Shown: positions 50,933 to 59,385 of the stretch, one piece after another
How the letters are laid out: every line of letters starts with the position of its first letter
How positions within the stretch are numbered: the first letter of the stretch is position 1
NCBI RefSeq assembly: GCF_900105195.1
Contig: NZ_FNRX01000002.1
Coordinates: 1,116,001-1,180,000 of the forward strand
Source: Rhodococcus pyridinivorans
Lineage (GTDB): Bacteria; Actinomycetota; Actinomycetes; Mycobacteriales; Mycobacteriaceae
Length of the DNA stretch: 64,000 nt
Direction: 5' to 3'
Made by a program: the position numbers and the translations under genes
The notes under the pieces: generated by a model
What the model was told of the DNA's origin: nothing
The model's input: the letters and a program-made list of their open reading frames with translations, nothing else
Databases searched by the model: none

Positions 50933-50949
50933 ATGCAACCGAATATTTC
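50933..50949 (-). promoter_or_regulatory. Possible WhiB7-type promoter of the ABC-F gene
   Basis: On the minus strand an AT-rich AAATATTC block is followed at once by GG and a -35-like TTGCAT (50938-50933). WhiB7-dependent resistance promoters have an AT-rich patch just upstream of the -35. A clear -10 is not visible, so this is tentative. The rest of 50805-50997 holds the divergent promoters and leader only. Confidence 0.25.
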
Positions 50950-50997
50950 ACCCCGACTCCTACCTGCGATAACAGGCACGGGCTCGAAAGTGCAGGC

Positions 50998-52767
50998 ATG
51001 ATCGGGACCGTGTGGATCCGACTGATCGGTATGGGAGTCGCGACAGTCACGGTGCTGTCGCTGTCGGCGTGTGCCCTCGGCCCCGATCAGCCCGAGACGA
51101 TCGCGGAGGAGTTCGCTGCCGCTCTCGACGCCGGCGACGTCTCCGGAGCGGCAGCGCTGACCACCGATCCGGTAGCCGCGGAGTCCGCGATCGATGTCCT
51201 CTTCGCCGGCCTCGGCCACGACGACCCGACCGTGAGTGTCGCGGGGACGGGCGACGGCGACACCTTCGACCTCGACGTGACGTGGAACTTCGGGGAGGGC
51301 CGCGACTGGTCGTACCGCACCACCGGCAGCGCGACGGAGGACCCCGAGGCCGACGCGTGGCGGGTCCGCTGGGACCCCACGGTGCTGTCACCGGAACTGG
51401 CGGGCGGCGCGTCGCTGGAGTATCTGACCACCGTCGGCGCCCCGCCGACGATCTTCGACCGGGCCGGGCGGCCGCTCATGGGGGAGCAGGTCGTCACCGT
51501 CGTGAACCTGGATGCCACCGCCGATCCCGCCGCGGTCGCTCCCGTGCTGGCCACGGTCGTCCCGACGATCACGGCGGAGAGTCTCGCCGAGCAGGTCGCG
51601 GTGGCCGCCGGCGGCGCTGCGGGAGTGATCACACTGCGTGAGGAGGACCTCGCACCGATCGAGGATCGCCTCGCCGCGCTGCCCGGCGTGACGCTCGTGC
51701 CGCAGACCCGTCTGCTCACCACCGAGCGCGACCTCGCCTCGCCCGTGTGGTCCGGCCTCGCCGAACTGTGGCAGGAGGGGCAGGACGCCTCGGCCGGCTG
51801 GGTGATCCGGCGGGTCGCGGCGGACGGCACGACGAGCCAGGTCGCCGGCGAAGCCGGACCGGAGGCACCCGACCTGACCAGCACGATCGACCTCGACCTG
51901 CAGCGACGGGCCGAGGAGGTCCTCGCGGGTTTCGACACGCCCGCGGTGATCGTCGGGATCGAACCCTCGACGGGCGCGATCCGCACGATGGCCCAGAACG
52001 ACGCGGCCGACGCCGAGGGGCCGATCGCCGCGACCGGCCTCTATCCGCCGGGGTCGACGTTCAAGGTGGTGACGACGGCGGCGGCGCTCGATGCCGGGCT
52101 CGCCGAACCCGACACCGTGCTGCCGTGCCCGGGCATCGCCTCGGTCGGCTCACGAACGATCCCGAACGACGAGAACTTCGATCTCGGCCCCGTGCCGCTG
52201 CACACCGCGTTCGCGTTCTCGTGCAATACGACCATGGGGCAGCTCGCTCTGGACCTGCCGCCCGACGCCCTGCGCGCCACCGCGGAACGCTTCGGTCTCG
52301 GCATCGATTACGTCACGCCCGGTCTCGTCACGGTCACGGGTAACGTGCCGGTCGCAGACACCGATGCTGCCCGCGTGGAGGCAGCGATCGGACAGGGTCG
52401 GGTGACGGCGTCGCCTTTCGGGATGGCGCTGGTCGCAGCCTCGGCGGCGAACGGCCGCACGCCGGTTCCGACGATCGTGGAGGGGCAGCCGGCGACCGCG
52501 GATCGGGAGGCCGAACCGATGCCCGAGAACGTGCTGACGGCACTGCGAGAGATGATGCGCGAGACTGTGATCGAGGGTACAGCCGGCACGTTGCGCGACA
52601 TTCCCGATCTGACGGGGAAGACGGGGACGGCGGAGTACGGTGACAACGTCGGGGCGCACGGCTGGTTTATCGGATCACAGGATAATCTTGCCTTTGCGGT
52701 GTTCGTGTCGGGGGCGGACGGCTCCGCCCCTGCCGTCGAGGCGGCGGGTCGATGGCTGAGGGGGTAG
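50998..52767 (+). CDS. Penicillin-binding lipoprotein with MecA-like N-terminal domain
   Basis: A 589-residue class B penicillin-binding protein resembling mycobacterial PbpLipo (Rv2864c). Lipobox LSAC (Cys25), NTF2/MecA-N domain (about 30-135), dimerisation domain (about 145-290) and transpeptidase domain (about 290-585). The catalytic motifs are complete: Ser353-x-x-Lys356 (PPGSTFK), Ser408-Cys-Asn410 and Lys541-Thr-Gly (GKTGTAEYG). It crosslinks peptidoglycan at the outer face of the membrane. Followed 78 bp later by a degenerate paralogue. Confidence 0.92.
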   Translation: MIGTVWIRLIGMGVATVTVLSLSACALGPDQPETIAEEFAAALDAGDVSGAAALTTDPVAAESAIDVLFAGLGHDDPTVSVAGTGDGDTFDLDVTWNFGEGRDWSYRTTGSATEDPEADAWRVRWDPTVLSPELAGGASLEYLTTVGAPPTIFDRAGRPLMGEQVVTVVNLDATADPAAVAPVLATVVPTITAESLAEQVAVAAGGAAGVITLREEDLAPIEDRLAALPGVTLVPQTRLLTTERDLASPVWSGLAELWQEGQDASAGWVIRRVAADGTTSQVAGEAGPEAPDLTSTIDLDLQRRAEEVLAGFDTPAVIVGIEPSTGAIRTMAQNDAADAEGPIAATGLYPPGSTFKVVTTAAALDAGLAEPDTVLPCPGIASVGSRTIPNDENFDLGPVPLHTAFAFSCNTTMGQLALDLPPDALRATAERFGLGIDYVTPGLVTVTGNVPVADTDAARVEAAIGQGRVTASPFGMALVAASAANGRTPVPTIVEGQPATADREAEPMPENVLTALREMMRETVIEGTAGTLRDIPDLTGKTGTAEYGDNVGAHGWFIGSQDNLAFAVFVSGADGSAPAVEAAGRWLRG

Positions 52768-52845
52768 GACGCGTGGCGCAATTGTGATGTGTTCGTGCAC
52801 AACGCGTGCTGGTATCTCGTGTGACTGAAGTGAAGGTTGTTACAT

Positions 52846-54525
52846 ATGAGATTTCGTGATTGGCGGGGGAAGCGGGGGCGCATCGTCGCGCTGACCGTGT
52901 GCCTCGTCGTGGCTGTCGTCGCTCTGACGACGGTTGTGTTCTCGGATTCTCGAAGCGAGGCGCAACGCCTCGTCGACGACTTCGTTGCCGCCCTCGACGA
53001 TCGTGATGCGGGCGCAGCGGCGGCCCTGACCTCCTACCCGAACGCGGCGGAGGAAACGATCTCGCAGATGTACGACGGTCTGTCCGACGGCACCGTCGAC
53101 TACGACGTCACCCAGCTGGTCGAACTCAACGACGACTCGGGATACTTCACGCTCTCCGCCGGCTGGAATTTCGGTGAGGGCAAGGACTGGTCGTATCAGG
53201 TCACCGGTTCGGTGCGGAAGCTCGCCGTCGGCTGGCGTGTGTCCTGGGACCCGGAGGTCGTCGTCCCCGACCTGTCCGGCGGACGCACCGTCCACCACGT
53301 GCGCACCGACGCCGCGCCGCCGAAGATCTTCGACCGCACGGGCCGCCTCCTCATGGAGGAACAGACCATCAACGCCGTGGTGCTCGACCCGGCGGCGATG
53401 CCCGACCCCGTCGACACCACCACTCGTCTCGCGGCGGTTCTCGAGCCGGTCGCACCCGTCATCACCGCCCAGCTGATGCAGGAGCGGATGGCGGAGAACC
53501 CCGGAAACCGGATCACCGCGGTCAAGCTCCGCGACCAGGACTACCAGTTCCTCGAGGGCGGCATCGTGTCGATCCCCGGGGTCGAGGTGCTCACGACACC
53601 CACCCTGATCAGCGCCGATCGGCGGATCTCCACGCCGCTGCTCGACTCGCTGCGCTCGGCCTGGCAGCTCGAACGCGACCGGACGGCAGGCTGGGCGGTC
53701 ACCCTCGAGGATCCCGAGGAGGGCCCGATCCAGGTGGCGGGCTTCCAGGGCCCGCCGCCTCCGGACCTGCAGGCGACCGTCGACTCCCAGGTGCAGCTCG
53801 CCGCGAAGGAAGCGGTCGTCACCGCAGGTACCCCGGCCGCGGTGGTCGCCATCCAGCCCTCGACCGGTGGCATCCTCGCCGCCGACGTCAACAACTGGGC
53901 CATGGAACTCGGTCCCGTCATCACCCACGGTCTCTACCCGGCCGGCGGCGTTCTCGATCCGGTCCGGCTCGCGGCCGGCCTCGAGCGCGGCGTCGATCCG
54001 AACGACGTGGGATCCGATGACGTCGCCTCGACCGCCCGTCGCCTCGGCCTCGGCGTCGACTACGACGTGCCGGGCTTCGAGTTCGAGACCTCGCAGATCG
54101 GGCACAACCGCTCCGGAGTTGTCCAGTTCGCCGGATCGGATTCCGACGAGAACCTGATCACGCCGCTCGGCGCCGCGGTGCTGGCCGCCTCGGTCGCACG
54201 GGGCAGCGTCGCTGCCCCGACGATCGTGCAGGGCCAGGAGACGGTCGTCCACGACGCCCCCGAGGCGCTGCCCGGTTCTGTGATCGACGCCCTGCGCGGC
54301 ATGATGATCGACAACGTGCAGAACGGTCCGGCGTCCTTCCTCCGTGGACACGCCGGTCTCGCGGGTATCGCCGCGGCGAGCGGTGAGGACCGCTGGTTCT
54401 TCGGCTACACCGGCGGCGACCTGGCCTTCGCGGTCTTCGTCGCCGATGCCGACGGCGGCGACCGCGCGATCAAGATGGCCGACACCTTCCTGCGCAAGCT
54501 CGGAGAACCCCTGCTCGGGGAGTGA
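52846..54525 (+). CDS. Pseudo-enzyme paralogue of the penicillin-binding protein
   Basis: 559 residues, colinear with its upstream neighbour: membrane anchor (about 12-32, no lipobox), MecA-N/NTF2 domain, dimerisation domain and a shortened transpeptidase domain. The active site is gone. In YPAGGVLDP the Ser is Gly368 and the Lys is Asp371; about 50 residues including the SxN motif are deleted; in HAGLAGIAAASGED the KTG is Leu505-Ala-Gly. The frame is intact over 1.7 kb and codon use is like its neighbours, so it is probably a retained scaffold rather than debris. ATG 52846 preferred to the upstream TTG. Confidence 0.85.
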   Translation: MRFRDWRGKRGRIVALTVCLVVAVVALTTVVFSDSRSEAQRLVDDFVAALDDRDAGAAAALTSYPNAAEETISQMYDGLSDGTVDYDVTQLVELNDDSGYFTLSAGWNFGEGKDWSYQVTGSVRKLAVGWRVSWDPEVVVPDLSGGRTVHHVRTDAAPPKIFDRTGRLLMEEQTINAVVLDPAAMPDPVDTTTRLAAVLEPVAPVITAQLMQERMAENPGNRITAVKLRDQDYQFLEGGIVSIPGVEVLTTPTLISADRRISTPLLDSLRSAWQLERDRTAGWAVTLEDPEEGPIQVAGFQGPPPPDLQATVDSQVQLAAKEAVVTAGTPAAVVAIQPSTGGILAADVNNWAMELGPVITHGLYPAGGVLDPVRLAAGLERGVDPNDVGSDDVASTARRLGLGVDYDVPGFEFETSQIGHNRSGVVQFAGSDSDENLITPLGAAVLAASVARGSVAAPTIVQGQETVVHDAPEALPGSVIDALRGMMIDNVQNGPASFLRGHAGLAGIAAASGEDRWFFGYTGGDLAFAVFVADADGGDRAIKMADTFLRKLGEPLLGE

Positions 54526-54633
54526 TCGGCCGGAGGCCGGTCCATGGTGCGCTGATCGGCCGGAGGCCGGTCCATGGTGCGCTGATCCGCCGGAGGCCGG
54601 TCCATGGTGCGCTGATCCGCCGGAGGCCGGTCC
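54523..54633. repeat. 30-bp tandem repeat, three full units and a partial fourth
   Basis: Units begin at 54523, 54553, 54583 and 54613; each contains CCGGAGGCCGGTCC followed by ATGGTGCGC, with a G/C change separating units 1-2 from 3-4. The first unit starts at the stop codon of the pseudo-PBP gene. Each unit can fold a small CCGG-AGG-CCGG hairpin, so the array may act in termination. The period of 30 keeps reading frame. Confidence 0.9.
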
Positions 54634-54659
54634 GCGGCGTACAGGTACGTTGAGCGACC

Positions 54660-55397
54660 GTGACCGTCCTCGACCTGGCACTGCTCGTGGTTGCCGGATT
54701 CTTCGCGGGTGTCGTCGGGTTCGTCACCGGCCTGGCGTCGATCGTCTCGTATCCGGCGTTGCTCGCCGTCGGCCTCCCGCCGGTCGCGGCGAACGTCACC
54801 AACACCGTCGCGATGGTCGGTGTGGGTGTCGGGGCGCTGACCAATTCGGCGCGGGAGGTCGTCGACACCGGCCCCCGCGTGTGGTGGTGGACGCTCTACG
54901 CCGCGCTCGGCGGCGTGGTCGGTGCGGCTGTCCTGCTCGTCGCGCCGCCCGACTCGTTCGAGGCGATCGTTCCGGGTTTCGTCGCGCTCGCCGCTCTCGC
55001 GCTGCTGCTCCAACCACGCATCCGCACCCTGGCCGGCGGTCGCGACCTGCCGCGGGTGTTCTCCGTGGCGGTCTTCGTCGTCGCGGTCTACGGCGGATAC
55101 TTCGGTGCCGGCGCCGGCGTCGTCTTCTACGCGCTGGTGCTTATCTGCACGTCCGAGCAGATTTGGCGCGCGAGCATCCTCAAGAGCTACCTGCTCGGCG
55201 TCGCCAACCTGGTCGCGGCGATCGGGTTCGCAGTCTTCGGACCCGTGCACTGGGGTGCGGCGGCCGCCATGGCCGTCGGCGCGTTCGCGGGTGGCTACTG
55301 CGGTCCGCCGCTCGTGCGGCGCATACCCCCGAACCTGCTGCGCGTGGGTGTCGCGCTCGCAGGGTTCGGGTTGGCGGTATGGCTCGCTCTCCGCTGA
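54660..55397 (+). CDS. TauE/SafE (TSUP) family membrane exporter
   Basis: 245 residues with about eight membrane helices arranged as two repeats: GFFAGVVGFVTGLASIVSYPALLAVGLPPVAANVTNTVA and the second half YGGYFGAGAGVVFYALVLI. TSUP proteins move sulfite, sulfoacetate or other organic anions. GTG 54660; the ribosome-binding site is weak. It begins 27 bp after the tandem-repeat array and converges with the peptide transporter. Confidence 0.87.
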   Translation: MTVLDLALLVVAGFFAGVVGFVTGLASIVSYPALLAVGLPPVAANVTNTVAMVGVGVGALTNSAREVVDTGPRVWWWTLYAALGGVVGAAVLLVAPPDSFEAIVPGFVALAALALLLQPRIRTLAGGRDLPRVFSVAVFVVAVYGGYFGAGAGVVFYALVLICTSEQIWRASILKSYLLGVANLVAAIGFAVFGPVHWGAAAAMAVGAFAGGYCGPPLVRRIPPNLLRVGVALAGFGLAVWLALR

Positions 55398-55418
55398 GCA
55401 GCGTCCTGTGCAGTGGTG

Positions 55419-56891
55419 CTACTGCACGCCGTGCATGAGCTTCTTGATGTGCGGCGCGAAGAGGGCCAGCACGATGCCCACTGCGATCGACGCTCCGCCG
55501 ATCCACAGGTAGTACGGCACCTCGTTGTTCTCGTCGTAGAACCCCGCGAGGGTGCCGGCCATGGCCGTACCGCATGCGACGGACAGGTAGAACAACGCGA
55601 CCATCTGCGTGTGGAAGTTCTTCGGCGCGAGCTTCGTCGACAGCGACAGTCCGACGGGGGACAGGAACAGCTCGGCGAAGGTGAACAGCAGCAGGATGAA
55701 GACCAGTCCGAGCAGCGGAGCGCTGTTGGGGCCGCCACCGGCCATGGGGATGAAGCACAGGAAGGCGATGCCCATGATGATCGTGCCTGCGGCGAACTTG
55801 ATGGGCGACGAGGGCTGACGCGGTCCGAGTTTGGTCCACACGGCGGCGAAGACACCCGCGAACAGGATGATGAAGACCGGGTTGATCGACTGCACCCAGG
55901 ACGGCGGGAACTCCCACCCGAACAGATTACGGTCCAGGCGTGTGTCGGCGTAGACGGCGACCATCGTGAACTGTTGCTGGAAGAGCGACCAGAACACCGC
56001 GCTCGCGATGAACATCGGGATGAACGACAGCACCCGGCTGCGCTCGACCGGCGTGATCTGCTTGCTCGACAGCATGAGGACGAAGTAGGTGATCGTCGCG
56101 ATGATGGTCAGGGCGACGACGATGTCGGACATGTTGCTCGTCGTGACGAGGCCGGTCAGCGCGGCGACCGCGATGAGGACCACGGCGACCAGACCGATCC
56201 CGGCGGCTTTCGTGCGCGTCTCGGCGGGAAGCGGATGGGGTGGCACCTTGCCGATGTCGCCGAGATGCTTGCGATAGATCGTGTACTGCAGCAGGCCGAG
56301 GAACATGCCGACCGCGGCGAGACCGAAGCCCCAGTGGAAGCCGTAACGCGTCTGTAGGAAGCCGGTGAGCAGCGGGCCGACGAGCGCGCCGATGTTCACG
56401 CCCATGTAGAAGATGGAGAAACCGGCGTCGCGTCGCGGGTCCTGCTCGTCGTAGAGATCGCCGACGATCGACGTCGCCGTGGCCTTCAGACCACCGCTAC
56501 CGAACGCGACCAGCACCAGGCCGATACCCACCCCGACGAAACCGGGCAGCACCGCGAGCGCGATGTGGCCGAACATGATGAGCACGGCGCTGTAGAACAG
56601 GGTCCGTTCGGAACCCAGCAGCCGGTCGGCGATCCACGCCCCGAGAATCGTCGACAGGTAGACCGTGCCGCCGTAGGCGCCGACGATGGAGGTCGCAGCC
56701 CCCTGGCTGATCCCCAGCCCGCCCTCGGATGCCGAGTAGTACAGGTAGTAGATCAGGATGCCCTGCATGCCGTAGAAGGAGAATCGCTCCCACATCTCGA
56801 CACCGAACAGGTTGGCCAGGGGTAGTGGCTGACCGAAGAACCGATGGTCGGATCGCGACCCGGTCAGAGTAGGTGGTTCCAGCGTGGACAT
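55419..56891 (-). CDS. Proton-dependent oligopeptide transporter (POT/PTR family)
   Basis: 490 residues, 12-14 helices. The POT signature VEMWERFSFYGMQGILIYYL holds the proton-coupling E-x-x-E-R motif in helix 1; FSIFYMGVNIGALVGPLLTGFL is the PTR2 signature; SPVGLSLSTKLAPKNFHTQMVALFYLS is the conserved helix 10-11 region. It imports di- and tripeptides with protons. ATG 56891 is favoured; GTG 56900 is 9 nt upstream. Confidence 0.9.
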   Translation of the reverse strand: MSTLEPPTLTGSRSDHRFFGQPLPLANLFGVEMWERFSFYGMQGILIYYLYYSASEGGLGISQGAATSIVGAYGGTVYLSTILGAWIADRLLGSERTLFYSAVLIMFGHIALAVLPGFVGVGIGLVLVAFGSGGLKATATSIVGDLYDEQDPRRDAGFSIFYMGVNIGALVGPLLTGFLQTRYGFHWGFGLAAVGMFLGLLQYTIYRKHLGDIGKVPPHPLPAETRTKAAGIGLVAVVLIAVAALTGLVTTSNMSDIVVALTIIATITYFVLMLSSKQITPVERSRVLSFIPMFIASAVFWSLFQQQFTMVAVYADTRLDRNLFGWEFPPSWVQSINPVFIILFAGVFAAVWTKLGPRQPSSPIKFAAGTIIMGIAFLCFIPMAGGGPNSAPLLGLVFILLLFTFAELFLSPVGLSLSTKLAPKNFHTQMVALFYLSVACGTAMAGTLAGFYDENNEVPYYLWIGGASIAVGIVLALFAPHIKKLMHGVQ

Positions 56892-57020
56892 GATCTCCAC
56901 TGTTCCACCGCACGGGGCGCGAGCGCGAAAAATTCGCGTATCCCGCGGTCGCAGATCACACTTCGCGTGCGAGTGCGAGAGCTGCGACCGGAGGGTCGGT
57001 ACTGGTCGACCTCGGCGAGG

Positions 57021-57401
57021 TCAGTGAGCGTCGACCTTGCGGTGCTGGAGCAGTCCGACGACCACGCGCCAGCCCACCAGGAACAGGCCCAAGAAGATCG
57101 TCGCGACGATGATGAAGGCGGTTGCGGTGCCCTGACCGGTGACGGCCCGCAGCAGCATCCCCACGACGAGGGTGCTCACCCACACGAGCAGTCCGGTGGG
57201 AACGGCCGCGAAGGCGTCGAACTTGTCGCGGTAGAGCCACGCGGTGAAGAACCATCCGACGGTGAGGCCGCCGAGGAACGGCCACGCCGTTCCTGCGAGC
57301 CCCACGAGATCGAGCACTTCGTCGTGACTGGAACGACCGAGCACGGCGAATACGACGACGAGAACGACGTCGATCGCCAACGCCGGGATGTACTTCTTCA
57401 C
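57021..57401 (-). CDS. DUF3054 family membrane protein
   Basis: 126 residues, four membrane helices: KKYIPALAIDVVLVVVFAVLGRSSHDE, GLAGTAWPFLGGLTVGWFFTAWLY and the GLLVWVSTLVVGMLLRAVTGQGTATAFIIVATIFLGLFLVGWR pair. The FxxLGRxSHxE motif near the start is the DUF3054 signature. GTG 57401 is the start that places the first helix at the N-terminus. Function unknown. Confidence 0.85.
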   Translation of the reverse strand: MKKYIPALAIDVVLVVVFAVLGRSSHDEVLDLVGLAGTAWPFLGGLTVGWFFTAWLYRDKFDAFAAVPTGLLVWVSTLVVGMLLRAVTGQGTATAFIIVATIFLGLFLVGWRVVVGLLQHRKVDAH

Positions 57402-57492
57402 GGGTCCAGAGTAGCGGCGGCGCGGGGCGCGTCGGAATCTCCGGCGCGTGCTCTCGAGCACGATCCGGACCGGTAGAGCGGGTGGAACGCGG

Positions 57493-57520
57493 CAGCGCCC
57501 CTGCCGGAGCAGGGGCGCTG
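57493..57520 (-). terminator. Terminator hairpin after yceI
   Basis: Perfect 12-bp stem CAGCGCCCCTGC / GCAGGGGCGCTG with a CGGA loop, 16 bp past the stop codon of the YceI gene on the minus strand. Confidence 0.75.
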
Positions 57521-57535
57521 TCTGTGCGAGAGGGG

Positions 57536-58090
57536 TCAGGCCTGCAGGCCGGCCTCGATCTCGAGGGTGATGGTGATCTTGTCGCCGACGACGGCTCCGC
57601 CGCCTTCGAGCGGCATTTCGATGCTGATGCCGAAATCCTTGCGGTTGATGACGGTGGTGGCCTCGAAGCCGGCGACCGGGCCCTGGCCCATGCCGGGGTT
57701 GACGCCGTTGAACTCGAGCTTCAGGTTGACCGGGCGGGTGACGCCGTGGAGCGTGAAGTCGCCCGTGACGATGTAGTTATCACCGTCGGCACGCACGTCG
57801 GTCGAGGTGAAGGTGGCGACGGGGAACTGCTCGGCGTCGAAGAAGTCGGCGGAGCGGACGTGCGCGTCGCGGTCGGCGTTCTTGGTGTTGATCGACTTGA
57901 CGTCGATCTCGGCGTTCACCGATGCGGTGCCGTCCTCGGCGACGGTGATGGCGCCGGAGAAGTTCTCGAAGGTGCCGCGAACCTTGCTGACGACGAGGTG
58001 CCGGACGGTGAAGCCCACGTTCGAGTGGACGGGATCGATGGCCCAGGTGCCGGTGGTCAGGCCGGGGAAGGTGGTGGTGGCGGTCGTCAT
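57536..58090 (-). CDS. YceI family lipid-binding protein
   Basis: A 184-residue YceI lipocalin-like barrel: GTWAIDPVHSNVGFTVRHLVVSKVRGTFENFSGAI, DVKSINTKNADRDAHVRSADFFDAEQFPVATF, GDFTLHGVTRPVNLKLEFNG and NRKDFGISIEMPLEGGGAVVGDKITITLEIEA. No signal peptide, so cytoplasmic, unlike E. coli YceI. Family members bind isoprenoid or quinone-like lipids. Very strong GAGGAGG-type site before ATG 58090. Two strong palindromes upstream (58122-58137, 58149-58166) suggest MarR-type repression. Confidence 0.9.
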   Translation of the reverse strand: MTTATTTFPGLTTGTWAIDPVHSNVGFTVRHLVVSKVRGTFENFSGAITVAEDGTASVNAEIDVKSINTKNADRDAHVRSADFFDAEQFPVATFTSTDVRADGDNYIVTGDFTLHGVTRPVNLKLEFNGVNPGMGQGPVAGFEATTVINRKDFGISIEMPLEGGGAVVGDKITITLEIEAGLQA

Positions 58091-58121
58091 GGTGGTCCTC
58101 CTCGATGGTCAAACTTTCAAC

Positions 58122-58137
58122 TGCTTGTCGACAAGCA
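58122..58137. promoter_or_regulatory. Perfect 16-bp palindrome upstream of yceI
   Basis: TGCTTGTCGACAAGCA is fully self-complementary and centred 39 bp before the yceI start. Shape fits a MarR-family operator. Confidence 0.6.
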
Positions 58138-58148
58138 TGCCACCAAAT

Positions 58149-58166
58149 AGTTGCATGCGCAACTAC
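58149..58166. promoter_or_regulatory. 18-bp inverted repeat upstream of yceI
   Basis: TAGTTGC-ATGC-GCAACTA, 7-bp arms, close to the TAGTTGCATGCAACTA-like sequences bound by many MarR regulators. It lies between yceI and the end of the next gene, centred about 28 bp from the first palindrome. No marR gene is present nearby. Confidence 0.6.
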
Positions 58167-58179
58167 ATCGTGAGGTGGA

Positions 58180-59331
58180 TCACGCCGGCTCGGGATTCTC
58201 GACCGGACGACGCCGCCGCTCCAGGGCGCTGCGCTCGTGTTCTGCGCGCTCGGCGATCGGATCGATCTCGTCGGGTCCGTTGCCCCGGTACATCGCGGCG
58301 ACGGTGGCCCAGCCCGCCAGGGCCACGAACGCGAAGCTCACCATCCGATACACGAAGACCGCTGCCAGCGACTGCGACGCGCTCAGCCCGGCAGCGGTGA
58401 GCGTCGCGATGAGGGTGCCGTCCACGAATCCGAGGCCGCCCGGTGCGAGCGGCACGCTGCCCACGGCCTTCGCCGCCGCGAACGCGATGAACAACCCCGC
58501 CACCGACGGGGAGCCGCCGACAGCCCAACACGCCAGTCCGAGGCACGCGACATCGGCTGCACGGTGCACGGCCGACCACGCCACCGCGGCCACACCGTCG
58601 CGACGCGCGAGTTCGACGGACTCGAGCTGCGCGAGGGTGCGTTCGAAGACGTCGAAGCCGGTGTCCCTCGGCTTCCTCGTGATGCGGTTGACCCGACGGA
58701 GCACCCACGTGCCCGCCGCCTCGATCGACGTGGGGTTCTTCGCGACGTACCGCAGGCCGAAGATCAACGCGATCGCGCCCGCGAGCGACAACACGAGAGT
58801 GACGGGGCTGATCCGGCTGCCGACCGCGAACGCACCGATCATGCCCACCGACGCCAGGGTCACGGCCGCGATGACGCCGGAAACCGCGAGTTGCCACGAG
58901 GCGACCACGGGGGTCGCACCCCACTTGCGGGTCTGCTTGTAGGTGAAGGCCGTGGAGAAGACCGGACCTGCGGGTAGGGTCACCGCCATCGCCGTGCTGC
59001 CGTAGATCACCGACGCCGAACGCCAGTGCCCGACGCGCACCCCGCCGGCGCGGAGCAGTCGCTGCTGCACTCCCGCGAAGCCGCTGAGGGAGATCATCTG
59101 CGCCAGCACGGCCGCCGCGAACCAGCCCCAGTGCATCTCCGTGACCGCGCGCCACGAGTCGCTCATCGTCGGCCACAGGTAGATCGCCTCGACCGTCAGC
59201 AGAGCCACGAGGGCGATCGCCGACACCCACTTGATCCACCGGAACGAGCCCCGACGCGGCGTGGCGTCGGGGCATGGAGGATCGTCGTGCGGCTGCGCCA
59301 CGCTGTTCACCGTAACCGACCGTCGGGTCAC
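58180..59331 (-). CDS. UPF0104 / lysylphosphatidylglycerol-synthase-TM family membrane protein
   Basis: 383 residues, about eight membrane helices flanked by a soluble N-terminal 30 and a charged C-terminal tail (RGNGPDEIDPIAERAEHERS). YGSTAMAVTLPAGPVFSTAFTYKQTRKWG and SVPLAPGGLGFVDGTLIATLTAAGLS are the two conserved blocks of this flippase-like family (PPGGxG motif). The soluble LPG synthetase domain of MprF is absent, so it is not itself a lysyltransferase; a lipid-transport role is likely. GTG 59331; GTG 59310 is possible. Confidence 0.83.
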   Translation of the reverse strand: MTRRSVTVNSVAQPHDDPPCPDATPRRGSFRWIKWVSAIALVALLTVEAIYLWPTMSDSWRAVTEMHWGWFAAAVLAQMISLSGFAGVQQRLLRAGGVRVGHWRSASVIYGSTAMAVTLPAGPVFSTAFTYKQTRKWGATPVVASWQLAVSGVIAAVTLASVGMIGAFAVGSRISPVTLVLSLAGAIALIFGLRYVAKNPTSIEAAGTWVLRRVNRITRKPRDTGFDVFERTLAQLESVELARRDGVAAVAWSAVHRAADVACLGLACWAVGGSPSVAGLFIAFAAAKAVGSVPLAPGGLGFVDGTLIATLTAAGLSASQSLAAVFVYRMVSFAFVALAGWATVAAMYRGNGPDEIDPIAERAEHERSALERRRRPVENPEPA

Positions 59332-59385
59332 GAAGAGGGCGCTGTGGCCGTTCCGCGTCGTTCGCGGGTGTCGCGGGACGGACCG

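Noticed and set aside
54523..54633. CRISPR array
   Set aside because: Units are directly adjacent with no spacers and no cas genes are present.
52840..54681. 600-residue open frame antisense to the pseudo-PBP gene
   Set aside because: The plus-strand frame is colinear with the upstream penicillin-binding protein; the antisense product is Arg/Gly/Asp/His-rich with no recognisable domain.
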